A DNA stretch of 44,564 nt from Syntrophomonadaceae bacterium (GCA_012718855.1 JAAYBS010000028.1:1-44564); one strand, 5' to 3'; positions 33,585-43,794 are shown, counted from the stretch's first letter. Program-made: numbers and translations. The notes: a model not told the origin generated them from the sequence alone.

Positions 33585-36500
33585 ATGCCCCTTAAACAAG
33601 GTTTAAAAAAAGTACTGGTTATTGGTTCCGGTCCCATTATTATCGGGCAGGCAGCAGAATTTGATTATGCTGGTACCCAGGCATGTCGAACCTTAAAGGA
33701 AGAAGGTTTGGAAGTTGTATTGTTGAACAGTAATCCGGCTACTATAATGACTGATACCAATATAGCTGACCGGGTTTATATGGAACCAATTACAGTAGGT
33801 ACTGTAACCAAAATATTAAAACGGGAAAAGCCGGATGGTATAATTGCTAATTTGGGTGGTCAGGTTGGTTTAAATATGGCATTGGCGCTTGATACGGCAG
33901 GAATATTGGAAAAGACTGGTGTGCCGCTGCTGGGAATGCCCCTGGATGCAATTAAGCGAGCAGAGGATAGAGAATTATTCAAACAGACCATGCAGGATAT
34001 CGGTGAACCAATTCCGGAAAGTGCTATTGTTCATTCTACCGAGGAGGCAGTTGTTTTTGCCGAAACTATTGGATATCCGGTGATTGTTAGACCGGCCTAT
34101 ACACTGGGTGGTACTGGCGGTGGAAATGCCGGCAATCGGGATGAACTGCAGGTGATTGTTGAAAAGGGGCTAAAGAACAGTCCCATAAAACAAGTACTGA
34201 TAGAACGCAGTGTAGCAGGATATAAGGAAATTGAATTTGAGGTAATGCGTGACGACAATGATAACTGCATAACTATTTGCAGTATGGAAAATATCGATCC
34301 CGTTGGAATTCATACTGGTGACAGCATCGTAGTAGCTCCGGCACAAACTTTGACTGATGAAGAATATCAGATGCTAAGGTATTCGGCACTGAAAATTATC
34401 CGCTCTTTAAAAATAGCCGGGGGATGCAATGTTCAGTATGCATTGGACCCTTTCAGCAAAAAGTATTATGTCATTGAGGTGAATCCACGCGTAAGCCGTT
34501 CCAGTGCTCTGGCATCCAAAGCTACTGGTTACCCGATTGCCAAAGTTACTACTAAAATTGCGATTGGGTACTCCCTGGATGAGATACCCAATACTGTAAC
34601 CGGAGTGACCACGGCTTGTTTTGAACCGGCCATAGATTATGTAGTTTTAAAGGTACCTCGCTGGCCATTTGATAAATTTGTTTTTGGTGATCGACGTCTG
34701 GGTACGCAGATGAAAGCTACCGGAGAAGTTATGGCCATAGACAGAAGTTTTGAGGCAGCATTTTTAAAATCAATTCGTTCTCTGGAAATTGGCATAACTG
34801 GTTTGCGTTTAGCTGAGCTCAAAAATATCAGTGACCAAAATCTGCGTGAACGATTGAAGATTGCAGATGATGAACGCATGTTCATATTAGCTGAAGCGTT
34901 TAGTAGGGGAAGCTCCATTGATGATGTATGGGAAACGACCAGAATTGATAAATATTTTCTTAAGAAAATGAAAAATATTATTGATTTTGCCCAGCATATT
35001 AAATCTAATGAACTGGATAAAGAGATTTTACAGGAAGCTAAGAAGATGGGCTTTTCTGATGTTGAGATTGCCGAAATCAAAGGTATTACAGAAAACGCTG
35101 TTCGCCAATTAAGAAAAGAACATAACATATTACCTACTTACAAACTGGTTGATACCTGTGCTGCCGAATTTGATGCAGTTTCACCTTATTTCTATTCCTG
35201 TTATGAACTTGAAAATGAAGCCCTGCATGACACTCAGGTGCGCAAAGTGCTGGTAGTTGGATCCGGTCCAATTCGAATAGGACAGGGGGTTGAATTTGAC
35301 TATTGTTCGGTGCATTGCGTCTGGGCGTTAAGGGATGCGGGCATCAAAGCCATTATTGTAAATAATAATCCGGAAACAGTAAGCACGGACTTTGATATTT
35401 CTGATCGGCTTTATTTTGAACCGCTGATATTTGAAGATGTGATGAACATTATCGAAGAAGAACAACCGGAAGGGGTAGTAGTACAATTTGGCGGGCAGAC
35501 AGCTATAAATCTGGCTAATCCGCTAACCCGGGAAAATATTAAGTTATTAGGAACAACAAATGATAGCATTGACCGGGCCGAAGACCGTAACCGGTTTGAT
35601 ATGATGGTTGAAAAGTTGGGAATTCCGCGCCCACCGGGAATCAGTGTTTATACAGTTGAAGATGCTATCCTGGCTGCACAGAAAATTGGTTTTCCGGTAT
35701 TGGTAAGACCATCTTATGTGTTAGGCGGTCGGGCGATGGAAATAGTTTATAACAATGAAGAGCTTGAGCAGTATATGCAAACCGCTGCAAAAATAAACCG
35801 GGAGCACCCGGTATTGGTTGATAAATACCTGCTGGGTAAAGAAATTGAAGTTGATGCAGTTTGTGACGGCAAATCAGTACTTATCCCCGGAATTATGCAA
35901 CATATTGAGCGAGCGGGGGTTCATTCCGGTGACAGCATGGCAGTATTTCCAGCCTATAGTCTGAGCTCTGAAATAACTGACAAAGTAATTGATTATACAC
36001 GCAAATTGGCTTTGGAGCTTCCGGTAATTGGTTTAATCAACATTCAGTTTGTTGAATATGAGAATGAATTATATGTCCTGGAGGTTAATCCCCGTTCCAG
36101 CAGAACCATTCCCTTTATCAGTAAAGTAACTGGAATACCTATGGTTAAGCTGGCAGTTGAAATCATGCTGGGTAAAAGTCTGGCGGATATGGGATACAAA
36201 GATGGTCTTCAATCCCCACCTGAATTTTTTGCGGTAAAAGTACCGGTATTTTCTTTCAATAAATTGGAGCAGGTAGATATTACATTGGGACCGGAAATGA
36301 AATCAACCGGTGAAGTAATGGGAATAGACAGGTCATTAAAAATGGCTATTTATAAAGGATTAATAGCCGCCGGTCTAGAAATACCCAAGAAAGGAACTAT
36401 TGTAGCCACGATTGCAGACAAAGATAAAGAAGAAGCTCTTCCCTTGTTGCAAAAGTTTGCCCAAAACGGCTTTAAACTCGTCAGTACTCATGGTACTGCC

Positions 36501-36797
36501 AAAGCTTTGCAACAAATAGGAGTAGAGGCCGAGATAGTTAAAAAGATCAGTGAAGGCTCGCCAAATATTGTTGATTTAATTCGGGAAGGTAAAGTTGATT
36601 TTTGTGTTAATACCTTAAATCATGGTCGCCGGCCATTTTCAGACGGATTTCAAATACGCCGGGCGGCAGTAGAGCTTAATGTGCCCTGTCTAACTTCATT
36701 GGATACTTTGAAAGTAATCCAGGAAGTAATCCGGGAAGTTGATAATATGCAGGATTTGGAGATTTATTCACTGCAGGAGTATATAGCTCAGCAATAA
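33585..36797 (+). CDS. carB: Carbamoyl-phosphate synthase large subunit
   Basis: A 1070-residue synthetase with two ATP-grasp halves: one at about 1-400 ([47 protein letters not shown]), the other at about 553-935 ([39 protein letters not shown]). An oligomerisation region lies between them, and a C-terminal MGS-like allosteric domain carries [12 protein letters not shown] and [18 protein letters not shown]. All ATP-grasp landmarks look intact, so the synthetase can work if ammonia reaches it; the partner CarA appears unable to supply it from glutamine. AAGGAGAG precedes the ATG. Confidence 0.97.
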   Translation: MPLKQGLKKVLVIGSGPIIIGQAAEFDYAGTQACRTLKEEGLEVVLLNSNPATIMTDTNIADRVYMEPITVGTVTKILKREKPDGIIANLGGQVGLNMALALDTAGILEKTGVPLLGMPLDAIKRAEDRELFKQTMQDIGEPIPESAIVHSTEEAVVFAETIGYPVIVRPAYTLGGTGGGNAGNRDELQVIVEKGLKNSPIKQVLIERSVAGYKEIEFEVMRDDNDNCITICSMENIDPVGIHTGDSIVVAPAQTLTDEEYQMLRYSALKIIRSLKIAGGCNVQYALDPFSKKYYVIEVNPRVSRSSALASKATGYPIAKVTTKIAIGYSLDEIPNTVTGVTTACFEPAIDYVVLKVPRWPFDKFVFGDRRLGTQMKATGEVMAIDRSFEAAFLKSIRSLEIGITGLRLAELKNISDQNLRERLKIADDERMFILAEAFSRGSSIDDVWETTRIDKYFLKKMKNIIDFAQHIKSNELDKEILQEAKKMGFSDVEIAEIKGITENAVRQLRKEHNILPTYKLVDTCAAEFDAVSPYFYSCYELENEALHDTQVRKVLVVGSGPIRIGQGVEFDYCSVHCVWALRDAGIKAIIVNNNPETVSTDFDISDRLYFEPLIFEDVMNIIEEEQPEGVVVQFGGQTAINLANPLTRENIKLLGTTNDSIDRAEDRNRFDMMVEKLGIPRPPGISVYTVEDAILAAQKIGFPVLVRPSYVLGGRAMEIVYNNEELEQYMQTAAKINREHPVLVDKYLLGKEIEVDAVCDGKSVLIPGIMQHIERAGVHSGDSMAVFPAYSLSSEITDKVIDYTRKLALELPVIGLINIQFVEYENELYVLEVNPRSSRTIPFISKVTGIPMVKLAVEIMLGKSLADMGYKDGLQSPPEFFAVKVPVFSFNKLEQVDITLGPEMKSTGEVMGIDRSLKMAIYKGLIAAGLEIPKKGTIVATIADKDKEEALPLLQKFAQNGFKLVSTHGTAKALQQIGVEAEIVKKISEGSPNIVDLIREGKVDFCVNTLNHGRRPFSDGFQIRRAAVELNVPCLTSLDTLKVIQEVIREVDNMQDLEIYSLQEYIAQQ

Positions 36798-36811
36798 GGA
36801 GGGAATCCAGT

Positions 36812-37600
36812 ATGCCAGGGATGCAGCAAGGATTGGTAATCAGTCATAATCAAGTTAATCGAGATATGTTTGAGTTGGAGTTTATTGCACCTGAAATAGC
36901 AGAAGAATGTCAGCCAGGTCAGTTTATACACATAAAACCGGGACTGCGGGATCAACCCTTATTAAGAAGACCGCTAAGTATCTATGATGTTGATAAGCGT
37001 TTAGGCAGTGTAACTCTCTTGTATAAAGTAGTAGGAACAGGAACCAGATTGCTTACTTCAGTTCGTACCAAAGAATATGTTGATGTTATGGGTCCTCTGG
37101 GACGGGGATTTAAATTACCTGACCAACCGGAAAGAATCTTGCTGGTTGGCGGAGGTGTTGGTATTGCACCGCTGGTATATTTGGCCAGAGTTTTGGAAGA
37201 ACAGGGATGCGACATTACTGTATTACATGGAACGGAAAGCCGTCGGCAACTGGTTGCTTTTGAAAAATTACGTCAGATCGGTACAGATTTCTTCCCTGCC
37301 ACCATGGATGGTACAGCCGGATATAAAGGACTGGTAACAGAATTATTATTAAAAAAAATTGAACCAAAAAAGCTGGACAGAATATATACCTGTGGCCCCG
37401 AACCTATGATGGCGGTAGTAGCAGAATTTGCTGCCAATCATAATATCGAAGCTGAAGTATCATTGGAAGAATACATGGCTTGTGGAGTTGGAGCCTGTCT
37501 GGGATGTGCCCGTAAACTTAAAACCAATGACACCCAATATGTTAAAGTGTGCAAAGATGGACCGGTATTTAATATCAAAGAGGTCGAATTATATAAATAA
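36812..37600 (+). CDS. pyrK: Dihydroorotate dehydrogenase electron-transfer subunit
   Basis: A 262-residue FAD and [2Fe-2S] protein that passes electrons from PyrD to NAD+. The FAD-binding RRPLSIYDVD, the nucleotide-binding LLVGGGVGIAPLV and the cluster cysteines (YMACGVGACLGCARKL and a later VCKDGP) are present. It starts 14 bases after carB behind AAGGAGGG. Together with pyrD it defines a class 1B, NAD-linked enzyme, suited to an anaerobe. Confidence 0.95.
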   Translation: MPGMQQGLVISHNQVNRDMFELEFIAPEIAEECQPGQFIHIKPGLRDQPLLRRPLSIYDVDKRLGSVTLLYKVVGTGTRLLTSVRTKEYVDVMGPLGRGFKLPDQPERILLVGGGVGIAPLVYLARVLEEQGCDITVLHGTESRRQLVAFEKLRQIGTDFFPATMDGTAGYKGLVTELLLKKIEPKKLDRIYTCGPEPMMAVVAEFAANHNIEAEVSLEEYMACGVGACLGCARKLKTNDTQYVKVCKDGPVFNIKEVELYK

Positions 37601-37647
37601 GCATGAAATAAATACTGCAGGATGGCAAGAAAAAGGGGAGTATTAGT

Positions 37648-38589
37648 TTGAAAAAAGAAATGGAAATTTCACGGGAAATTGATATTTCCACAGATCTGGG
37701 AGGAATAAAACTTAATAACCCGGTTTGCGCAGCCTCGGGTACATTTGGTTATGGACGTGAGTATGAACCTTATGTAGATATATCTAAAATTGGGGCAGTA
37801 ATCGTAAAGGGGACCACTTTAGAGCCTAGAGCAGGTAATCCTCCACCCAGAATAATTGAAACTGCTTCGGGAATGTTAAATGCCATTGGTCTTGAAAATC
37901 CGGGAATTAATGAGTTTCTCAACACTCATCTGCCATATCTGAGAGAAAATAATGTTACGGTTATCGCTAATATTGCAGGAAATACGATTGAAGAATATGC
38001 AGCCATAGCAGAGATGATTGAAGGTAATCCCGGAGTAGCTGGAATTGAATTAAATATTTCCTGCCCTAATGTCAAACAGGGGGGTCTGCAATTTGGTACT
38101 GATCCGCAAATGGTTTACGAAGTAGTTAAAGCTGTAAAGGAAAAAACCACACTTCCGGTTATGCCGAAACTAAGTCCCAATGTAACCGATATAGTAGAAA
38201 TTGCCCGCGCTAGTGAAGCCGGAGGAGCAGATGCCTTATCAATGATTAATACTCTGATGGGAATGGCGGTTGATATTAATACCCGCAAGCCATTTCTGGC
38301 CAATATCTTTGGCGGATTATCCGGACCGGCTATTAAACCGGTAGCTTTACGCATGATTTATCAAGTTTACCGGGAAGTAAAACTGCCCATTCTCGGTGGC
38401 GGAGGAATAGTTAATTATCGTGATGCTTTGGAATTCTTGATGGTGGGTGCTACCGCTATCTCAGTTGGAACTGGAATATTTATTAATCCACAATTAACAG
38501 AAGAGATTGTCAGTAATCTGCTGCATTATATGCAGGAGAATAATGTTGCTTCATTAAGCGAGCTGGTTGGAGCAGCTCACCAGGCATAA
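37648..38589 (+). CDS. pyrD: Dihydroorotate dehydrogenase catalytic subunit (class 1B)
   Basis: A 313-residue FMN enzyme oxidising dihydroorotate to orotate. Catalytic Cys139 lies in [24 protein letters not shown], the FMN site [14 protein letters not shown] and AISVGTGIF are intact. It starts with TTG, seven bases after GGGGAG. The PyrK partner is directly upstream. Confidence 0.95.
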   Translation: MKKEMEISREIDISTDLGGIKLNNPVCAASGTFGYGREYEPYVDISKIGAVIVKGTTLEPRAGNPPPRIIETASGMLNAIGLENPGINEFLNTHLPYLRENNVTVIANIAGNTIEEYAAIAEMIEGNPGVAGIELNISCPNVKQGGLQFGTDPQMVYEVVKAVKEKTTLPVMPKLSPNVTDIVEIARASEAGGADALSMINTLMGMAVDINTRKPFLANIFGGLSGPAIKPVALRMIYQVYREVKLPILGGGGIVNYRDALEFLMVGATAISVGTGIFINPQLTEEIVSNLLHYMQENNVASLSELVGAAHQA

Positions 38590-38620
38590 ACACTCAAATA
38601 TATTAAACCAATAACTATAG

Positions 38621-38651
38621 TTGACTCAAAGCGGCTAATAACGAATACTAT
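38621..38651 (+). promoter_or_regulatory. Possible internal promoter before pyrF
   Basis: In the 92-base gap between pyrD and pyrF, TTGACT (38621-38626) and TACTAT (38646-38651) are 19 bases apart. The spacing is long and the -10 weak. No terminator is seen in the gap, so read-through from pyrD is likely in any case. Confidence 0.25.
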
Positions 38652-38681
38652 AGATAGTTTGGCAATAAGGGGGAAAATGCA

Positions 38682-39401
38682 TTGCAGGCAAAAGACCGAA
38701 TAATTCTGGCACTGGATGTAGATACCGAAAAGCAGGCATTATCACTGGTGGAACAATTAAGCCCAACCATAGGTGTATTTAAGGTGGGCATGCAACTGTA
38801 TAACAGTTGCGGACCACAAATTGTTGAAAAGATTAACCAGACCGGAGGAAAGGTATTTGTAGATCTTAAATTTCATGATATACCTAATACGGTCGCAGCA
38901 GCAGGCAAGGTATTAACCCGTTTGGGTTGTTACATGTTTAATATTCATGCTGCCGGGGGCCGGGAGATGATGAACCAGCTGGTAAAAGGAGTTTATGAGG
39001 AAGCGAAACTGAATAATATCTCCCCACCATTAACCCTGGCAGTAACAGTGCTAACCAGCATATCCCAGAGTCAACTGGAAAATGATATGTTTATTAAGGA
39101 TAAATCAGTTGAGGAAACCGTAGTTGAATGGGCAAGAATGGCACAGGAATGTGGTATTAATGGTGTAGTATGCTCACCGCAGGAAATCACCGCTATCAGA
39201 AATGCCTGTGGCAGAGATTTTAAAATAGTAACCCCGGGAATAAGACCTTCCTGGTCAGCTGCCAACGACCAGAAGCGAATTACGACTCCTAAAGAAGCAG
39301 TAACGATGGGAGCAGATTACATGGTAATTGGTCGGCCAATTACTGTTGCTGATAATCCCCAAGCTGCTGCGTTAAGAATTATTGAAGAGTTGGAGGGATA
39401 A
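38682..39401 (+). CDS. pyrF: Orotidine 5'-phosphate decarboxylase
   Basis: A 239-residue TIM-barrel enzyme making UMP from OMP. The catalytic D-x-K-x-x-D array is in FVDLKFHDIPNT. LALDVDTEKQAL opens the protein and TPGIRP and VIGRPIT close the phosphate site. The start is TTG with AAGGGGG about eight bases before it; an ATG six bases upstream is in another frame. pyrE follows after three bases. Confidence 0.95.
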   Translation: MQAKDRIILALDVDTEKQALSLVEQLSPTIGVFKVGMQLYNSCGPQIVEKINQTGGKVFVDLKFHDIPNTVAAAGKVLTRLGCYMFNIHAAGGREMMNQLVKGVYEEAKLNNISPPLTLAVTVLTSISQSQLENDMFIKDKSVEETVVEWARMAQECGINGVVCSPQEITAIRNACGRDFKIVTPGIRPSWSAANDQKRITTPKEAVTMGADYMVIGRPITVADNPQAAALRIIEELEG

Positions 39402-39404
39402 ATA

Positions 39405-39986
39405 GTGTTAAACCAGGATGAAGCACGCCAGATATTTATTGATGCCCAGGCATTATTAAATGGACACTTTAAACTAACTTCCGGTCGGCATAGCAATCAA
39501 TATATGCAATGTGCTCAGGTTTTAAAATATCCGCATTATACCGAGAAATTAGCCCGACATTTGGCTGATGGTTTTCTTGACGATGGAGTTGAACTGGTAG
39601 TTGGACCTGCCATGGGAGGTATTATTGTAGCCTATGAAGTTGGTCGCCAATTAGGAGTTCCGGCAATTTTTACAGAACGTCAGGATGGTGAAATGGTTAT
39701 TCGCCGTGGTTTTAATATTGAACCGGGACAAAAAGTCCTGGTAGTCGAGGATGTAGTAACTACTGGCGGATCAGTTAAAGAGGTAATTGAACAGGTGAAA
39801 TCTGCCGGTGGTGAAGTTATTGGTGTAGGTGTTTTAGTTGACCGCAGCGCTGGTAAAGTTGACTTTGGAGTTAAGACAGTAGCGACGTTGACCATGGATA
39901 TTGAATCCTGGGAACCGGATAACTGCCCTTTGTGTCAGGAAGGAAAGATTGAGGTTATTAAACCAGGCAGTCGTACGGTTAAATAA
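39405..39986 (+). CDS. pyrE: Orotate phosphoribosyltransferase
   Basis: A 193-residue PRTase making OMP from orotate and PRPP. The PRPP motif is VLVVEDVVTTGGS, and FTERQDGEMVIRRGF the flexible loop region. A CPLC pair near the C-terminus is seen in some relatives of this longer type. GTG start seven bases after GGAGGG. Confidence 0.95.
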   Translation: MLNQDEARQIFIDAQALLNGHFKLTSGRHSNQYMQCAQVLKYPHYTEKLARHLADGFLDDGVELVVGPAMGGIIVAYEVGRQLGVPAIFTERQDGEMVIRRGFNIEPGQKVLVVEDVVTTGGSVKEVIEQVKSAGGEVIGVGVLVDRSAGKVDFGVKTVATLTMDIESWEPDNCPLCQEGKIEVIKPGSRTVK

Positions 39987-40001
39987 TTTGGAGGATCCGA
40001 C

Positions 40002-40310
40002 ATGCAGGTCTATTTAAATGGAAAGAAGATGAAGTTTATTGATGGTGGTTACGAATATGTATTTCTAAAACCTTATCAGCGTCATACTCAGGAGGAAATT
40101 CCTCGACCAGGGGGGAAGTTACTTATACAACTGTATGATAATGGTGTACAAATTCGTACCCTAAAAACAGAGAAAGAAGTTTCAACTTTAATAAATCGTG
40201 AAGTAGCAGTTGATGAAATCAACAGGAAGATCTACATTCTTGAGGAAGGCAGTCAAGTAATCCCGCAGAGTGATGGGAGCCTGAAGGTACACATGACTGC
40301 AACCGAATGA
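40002..40310 (+). CDS. Uncharacterised protein at the end of the pyr operon
   Basis: A 102-residue soluble protein that I do not recognise. It has no signal peptide, membrane segment or cysteines. The composition is mixed strand/helix, with a Lys-rich N-terminus (VYLNGKKMKFIDGGYEY), a central IPRPGGKLLIQLYDNGVQIR and a C-terminal VDEINRKIYILEEGSQV. It is preceded by GGAGG with seven bases of spacing, lies 15 bases after pyrE, and ends 12 bases before the operon terminator, so it is a genuine last gene of the pyr transcript. Candidate roles (pyrimidine regulation, a CarAB-linked function, or unrelated) are only guesses from position. Confidence 0.75.
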   Translation: MQVYLNGKKMKFIDGGYEYVFLKPYQRHTQEEIPRPGGKLLIQLYDNGVQIRTLKTEKEVSTLINREVAVDEINRKIYILEEGSQVIPQSDGSLKVHMTATE

Positions 40311-40321
40311 TATTGAACTCT

Positions 40322-40353
40322 AATAAGACCTGAATATCAGGTCTTATTTTTTA
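40322..40353. terminator. Terminator of the pyr operon, bidirectional
   Basis: A perfect 12-pair stem AATAAGACCTGA (40322-40333) / TCAGGTCTTATT (40337-40348) with loop ATA and a TTTT tail. The A-rich left side gives a U-run in the opposite direction, so it can also stop dapB, which ends at 40351 inside the element. Confidence 0.92.
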
Positions 40354-41151
40354 TAAAAAATTCTCCATTCCATAAATCAGGCCTTTTACGGAACCCATTT
40401 TTTTAATTACCATTACTACTCCAGGCATAAAACCAACCCGGTCAAAAGAGTCATGTCTAATGGTCAGACTTTGGCCAACTCCACCGAATATTACTTCCTG
40501 GTGGGCTACCAGACCTGGCAAGCGCACACTGTGTATACGGATCTGTTCCACATCTCCACCCCGGCAACCAGCAACTTTTTCATATTCACTCAGATTTGCA
40601 GGCGGGCGAGGGGGACGGTTCCGACTGATCATTTCGGCAGTTTTTATAGCCGTACCCGATGGTGAGTCAATTTTACGATCATGATGCAGCTCAATAATTT
40701 CAACATCGGGTAGATAGCGGGCTGCCTCTGAGGCAAATTTCATCATTAAAACTGCCCCGATGGCAAAGTTGGGTATTACTGCAATACCGGTATGATTCTC
40801 CAGAGCCAGAGCATCCAATTGTTTTAGTTCAATTTCATTTAATCCGGTTGTCCCTATTACACAGGAGATGTTATTTTTTAACCCCAGTCGGGCATTATTA
40901 AAGACTGCCTGAGGATTTGTAAAATCAAGCAATATATCAGGCTTAATCTTATATATTAACTGCTCAAGATCATTTTCTATTGGTAAGTCTATTTCATTTA
41001 AACCAGTCACACTGGCTACAGTTTCTCCTTTTGCCTTAATGTCTGCTGCCCCTGATAATTCGAGCTCATGATCAACTGCAATAGCCCGCATGGATTCTAT
41101 ACCCATCTTTCCGAGCGCACCAGCAACGATAACACTTATTTTTTCCTTCAT
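40351..41151 (-). CDS. dapB: 4-Hydroxy-tetrahydrodipicolinate reductase
   Basis: A 266-residue DapB of the lysine/diaminopimelate pathway. The NAD(P)-binding motif is VIVAGALGKMG, and the catalytic signature is ELHHDRKIDSPSGTA, with both His and the Lys present. The ATG at 41151 is seven bases after GGAGG and gives the normal N-terminus; a longer frame reaching 41256 is not needed. It stands alone on the minus strand. Its substrate is also that of dipicolinate synthase, whose A subunit gene begins 2.6 kb away. Confidence 0.95.
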   Translation of the reverse strand: MKEKISVIVAGALGKMGIESMRAIAVDHELELSGAADIKAKGETVASVTGLNEIDLPIENDLEQLIYKIKPDILLDFTNPQAVFNNARLGLKNNISCVIGTTGLNEIELKQLDALALENHTGIAVIPNFAIGAVLMMKFASEAARYLPDVEIIELHHDRKIDSPSGTAIKTAEMISRNRPPRPPANLSEYEKVAGCRGGDVEQIRIHSVRLPGLVAHQEVIFGGVGQSLTIRHDSFDRVGFMPGVVMVIKKMGSVKGLIYGMENFL

Positions 41152-41238
41152 GACTAAACCTCCATGGTTTTCCTGGATATAAGTTTCATATATTTTGTGG
41201 CAAGAGTCAATATTTGATATAATCATGACATTATTAAA

Positions 41239-41269
41239 TGCTAAGAAACTTAGCAAGTTGCCTTATAAT
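41239..41269 (+). promoter_or_regulatory. Inverted repeat and -10 box before the stress-protein gene
   Basis: TGCTAAG-AAA-CTTAGCA (41239-41255) is a perfect 7-base inverted repeat. A TATAAT at 41264-41269 would place its -35 inside the repeat (41241-41246), where no TTGACA-like sequence exists. The arrangement suggests a regulator site replacing the -35. Confidence 0.35.
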
Positions 41270-41307
41270 AAAGGCAGAAATAATATTTATTATAAGGGGG
41301 TTTTATT

Positions 41308-41739
41308 TTGAAAGTATTCAATAAAGCACTATTGCCGGTTGACGGTTCCGAACAGGCTGAAAGAGCAGTTAAAAAAGCTGCCGAACTTGCTGCTGCAGGG
41401 GTTATAGAAAATCTGGTATTATTTAATGTTTACGGCACTTCAGATGTTGATATTACCAAATTGCATAATCAGGATAAATTGGATATGTTACGGTCAGAGT
41501 CACAGGAGTTATTAAAAAGATATGAAGCTATAATACAGGCTGCCGGGGTTAGCTGCAAACTTAAAAGGGCTGGTGGTGATCCGGCAGCTCTCATACTGGA
41601 TCTGCTGGAAAGTGAGGACGACTATGATTTAATTATCATGGGCAGTCGTAAACTCAACAGATTTCAGGAATTGGTGTTAGGCAGTGTATCAGACAAGGTA
41701 ACCCGACTGGTTAGCATCCCGGTTTTGATTGTTAAATAA
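41308..41739 (+). CDS. Universal stress protein (UspA family)
   Basis: A 143-residue single Usp domain. It opens with ALLPVDGSEQAERAV and closes with VSIPVLIVK. The ATP-binding motif G-x2-G-x9-GS is altered: the second Gly is Lys (MGSRKLNRFQELVLGSVS), so nucleotide binding may be changed. The start is TTG behind AAGGGGG. It is divergent from dapB; 61 bases separate it from rqcH, with no clear terminator. Confidence 0.88.
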   Translation: MKVFNKALLPVDGSEQAERAVKKAAELAAAGVIENLVLFNVYGTSDVDITKLHNQDKLDMLRSESQELLKRYEAIIQAAGVSCKLKRAGGDPAALILDLLESEDDYDLIIMGSRKLNRFQELVLGSVSDKVTRLVSIPVLIVK

Positions 41740-41800
41740 CCCCGTACTAATAAAAGTAATATTGGTTATGGCTTTTTAGTAAGTGAAAGGGGTATACTTA

Positions 41801-43582
41801 ATGCCTTTTGATGGTTTTACCATTCGTGCTATTGCCAATGAACTTAATAGTACACTTTTTCAGGCCAGAATAGATAAAATTCACCAACCGGAAAAGGATG
41901 AAATAATACTATCAGTTCGGCAAGCGGGCGGCGGAACAGTTAAGCTATTGTTATCAGCTAATCCTCGCTGGTCCCGTATGCACATAAGTAATGAAAGAAA
42001 ATTAAACCCTGTCACCCCACCAGGTTTCTGCATGTTGTTAAGGAAATACCTGGAGGGTGGGAAAATTACCTCAGTTAAACAATATGGTTTTGACCGTATT
42101 GTTTATATTACTATTGAAGCATTAGATGAGCTACGCGATTGGAAACCCCGCCTATTAATCGGAGAATTCACCGGTCGTCATTCAAATATTATCCTGGTTA
42201 ATCCTGAAACGGGATTGATTATTGATGCCATAAAAAGATTTAATCTGGATTCCGGTTCAATTCGAGAGATAATGCCGGGCAAAGAATATATATCCCCGCC
42301 AGCACAAAACAAGATAGATTTACTTCAGGAAGAATATGAACAGTTTGCAGCCAGGATGTGGCAACAAAACGGGCAATCAGCATCCCAGGCTTTATTTAAT
42401 AGCCTGGCTGGAGTCAGTCCCTTTTCAGCTCGCTGTATTTGCCAGAATGCCTTTATTGAACCAAACATTCCAGTAGAAGAGTGCGGAGATTATGAATTGC
42501 ATGCCTTATACCAACAGGTTAAAACTCTATTACAAGATATATCAATTACAGGCAGCACCTCATGTATTTTATATCGACGCAATAAGATGGAAGAATACCT
42601 GGCGTTTGAATTGTATAATCCTTCTGCTGAATATAATTTAGCCACTTTTGACTCTATAAATGAGACTTGTGACCAATATTATTCAGCTAAAATGGAAAAG
42701 ATTCGCCTGGATTCCATGAAAACTAATTTGCTAAAAAACATTAATACGCAGGTGGAGAAGAGCCGTAAAAAAAAGTTTTATCAGGAGGGCGACCTTGCCA
42801 AAGCTCAGGAAAACGAAAAATATAAAACCTGGGGGGAATTAATAACTTCGTATGCACACCAGATAAATAAAGGAGACCGGCAGGCAGTACTGGAGGATTT
42901 CTATACAAACGAATCGGTCGTTATTGAACTTGATCCGCGCTGGACTCCCATAGAAAATGCTCAACGTTATTTTAAGATATATAATAAGAGTCGCAATGCT
43001 ATTAAACATCTTGAGTATTTGCTCAAACAGAGTACTAATGAGATTATTTATCTTGAATCAGTGATTGTAACCATTGAACAGGCAGACAGTATAGCTGAAC
43101 AGGATGAAATAATTGAAGAACTGGAAAAAGAGGGATATCTTAAAGCCAGGCCCTTAAAAGGTAAAAGCCGTAAGCTGCCTAAGAGTTTACCCCGTAAATA
43201 TATATCTACGGATGGGTTGGAAATATTAGTTGGAAGGAATAATCGTCAGAATGATTCATTAACGATTAAAGGTGCCGATCGACACGATTTATGGCTTCAT
43301 ACCAAGGATATTCCCGGGACTCATGTTATTATCAGACTGCCTAATTATTTTAATTCCGTTAATCAGTTACCGGATGCTACCCTTGAGGAGGCAGCTATGT
43401 TAGCGGCTTATTACAGTAAGGCCAGTGAAGATGAGAAGGTTCAGGTTGATTATACTTTTCGTAATAATGTTCGTAAACCGTCAGGCGCCAAACCGGGTAT
43501 GGTAGTTTATGATAATTACTGGACCATAATAGTTAATCCGCGGTCTGAGCGGATGTTGCAAATTATAGAAAAAGTTGAGTAA
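41801..43582 (+). CDS. rqcH: Ribosome quality-control factor RqcH (NFACT family)
   Basis: A 593-residue NFACT protein (formerly FbpA). It binds stalled 50S subunits and adds alanine tails to trapped nascent chains. The N-terminal NFACT-N domain has the tRNA-contact pair Asp98-Arg99 (YGFDRIVYI). A coiled-coil region (about 290-440) follows, then the NFACT-R domain with DLWLHTKDIPGTHVII. The ATG at 41801 lies about eight bases after AAAGGGG; an in-frame ATG at 41783 lies upstream of that site. Confidence 0.92.
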   Translation: MPFDGFTIRAIANELNSTLFQARIDKIHQPEKDEIILSVRQAGGGTVKLLLSANPRWSRMHISNERKLNPVTPPGFCMLLRKYLEGGKITSVKQYGFDRIVYITIEALDELRDWKPRLLIGEFTGRHSNIILVNPETGLIIDAIKRFNLDSGSIREIMPGKEYISPPAQNKIDLLQEEYEQFAARMWQQNGQSASQALFNSLAGVSPFSARCICQNAFIEPNIPVEECGDYELHALYQQVKTLLQDISITGSTSCILYRRNKMEEYLAFELYNPSAEYNLATFDSINETCDQYYSAKMEKIRLDSMKTNLLKNINTQVEKSRKKKFYQEGDLAKAQENEKYKTWGELITSYAHQINKGDRQAVLEDFYTNESVVIELDPRWTPIENAQRYFKIYNKSRNAIKHLEYLLKQSTNEIIYLESVIVTIEQADSIAEQDEIIEELEKEGYLKARPLKGKSRKLPKSLPRKYISTDGLEILVGRNNRQNDSLTIKGADRHDLWLHTKDIPGTHVIIRLPNYFNSVNQLPDATLEEAAMLAAYYSKASEDEKVQVDYTFRNNVRKPSGAKPGMVVYDNYWTIIVNPRSERMLQIIEKVE

Positions 43583-43610
43583 TAAAAATTGATGCCACTG
43601 CAAACAAGCG

Positions 43611-43697
43611 CATTATACCTTTTATAGTGAAACTAAATTAATACCTTATTAATTTGTAGGGAGCAATCTAAGGACTGGATAAATATCCGGTCTTTTT
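43611..43697 (+). terminator. Three successive hairpins, the last a terminator, after rqcH
   Basis: Hairpin 1: CATTATA/TATAGTG (43611-43629). Hairpin 2: AAATTAATA-CCT-TATTAATTT (43635-43655). Hairpin 3: AAGGACTGGAT (43670-43680) / ATCCGGTCTTT (43685-43695) with a six-T run, a good terminator. The first two loops share the letters TACCTT. The whole sits in the 212-base gap before dpaA. Confidence 0.8.
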
Positions 43698-43721
43698 TGT
43701 TTCTTATTATTAAAAGGATAA

Positions 43722-43750
43722 GCACCCCGTAACAATAGTGTTCATATAAT
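43722..43750 (+). promoter_or_regulatory. Candidate mother-cell (sigma-K-like) promoter of dpaA
   Basis: GCACC (43722-43726), 16 bases, then CATATAAT (43743-43750). The sigma-K consensus is an AC-type -35, about 16 bases, and CATAnnnTA. Bacillus transcribes the homologous spoVFA from sigma-K. An overlapping TATAAT could serve sigma-A, but no TTGACA-like -35 is present. Confidence 0.4.
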
Positions 43751-43794
43751 GCTATTAATTGTAGCAATGAGCAATACCCGAAAGGGGGCAAAAG

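Noticed and set aside
34637-35128. 163-codon minus-strand frame inside carB
   Set aside because: It mirrors carB codons and has a Ser/Arg-rich composition typical of antisense frames; there is no supporting start signal.
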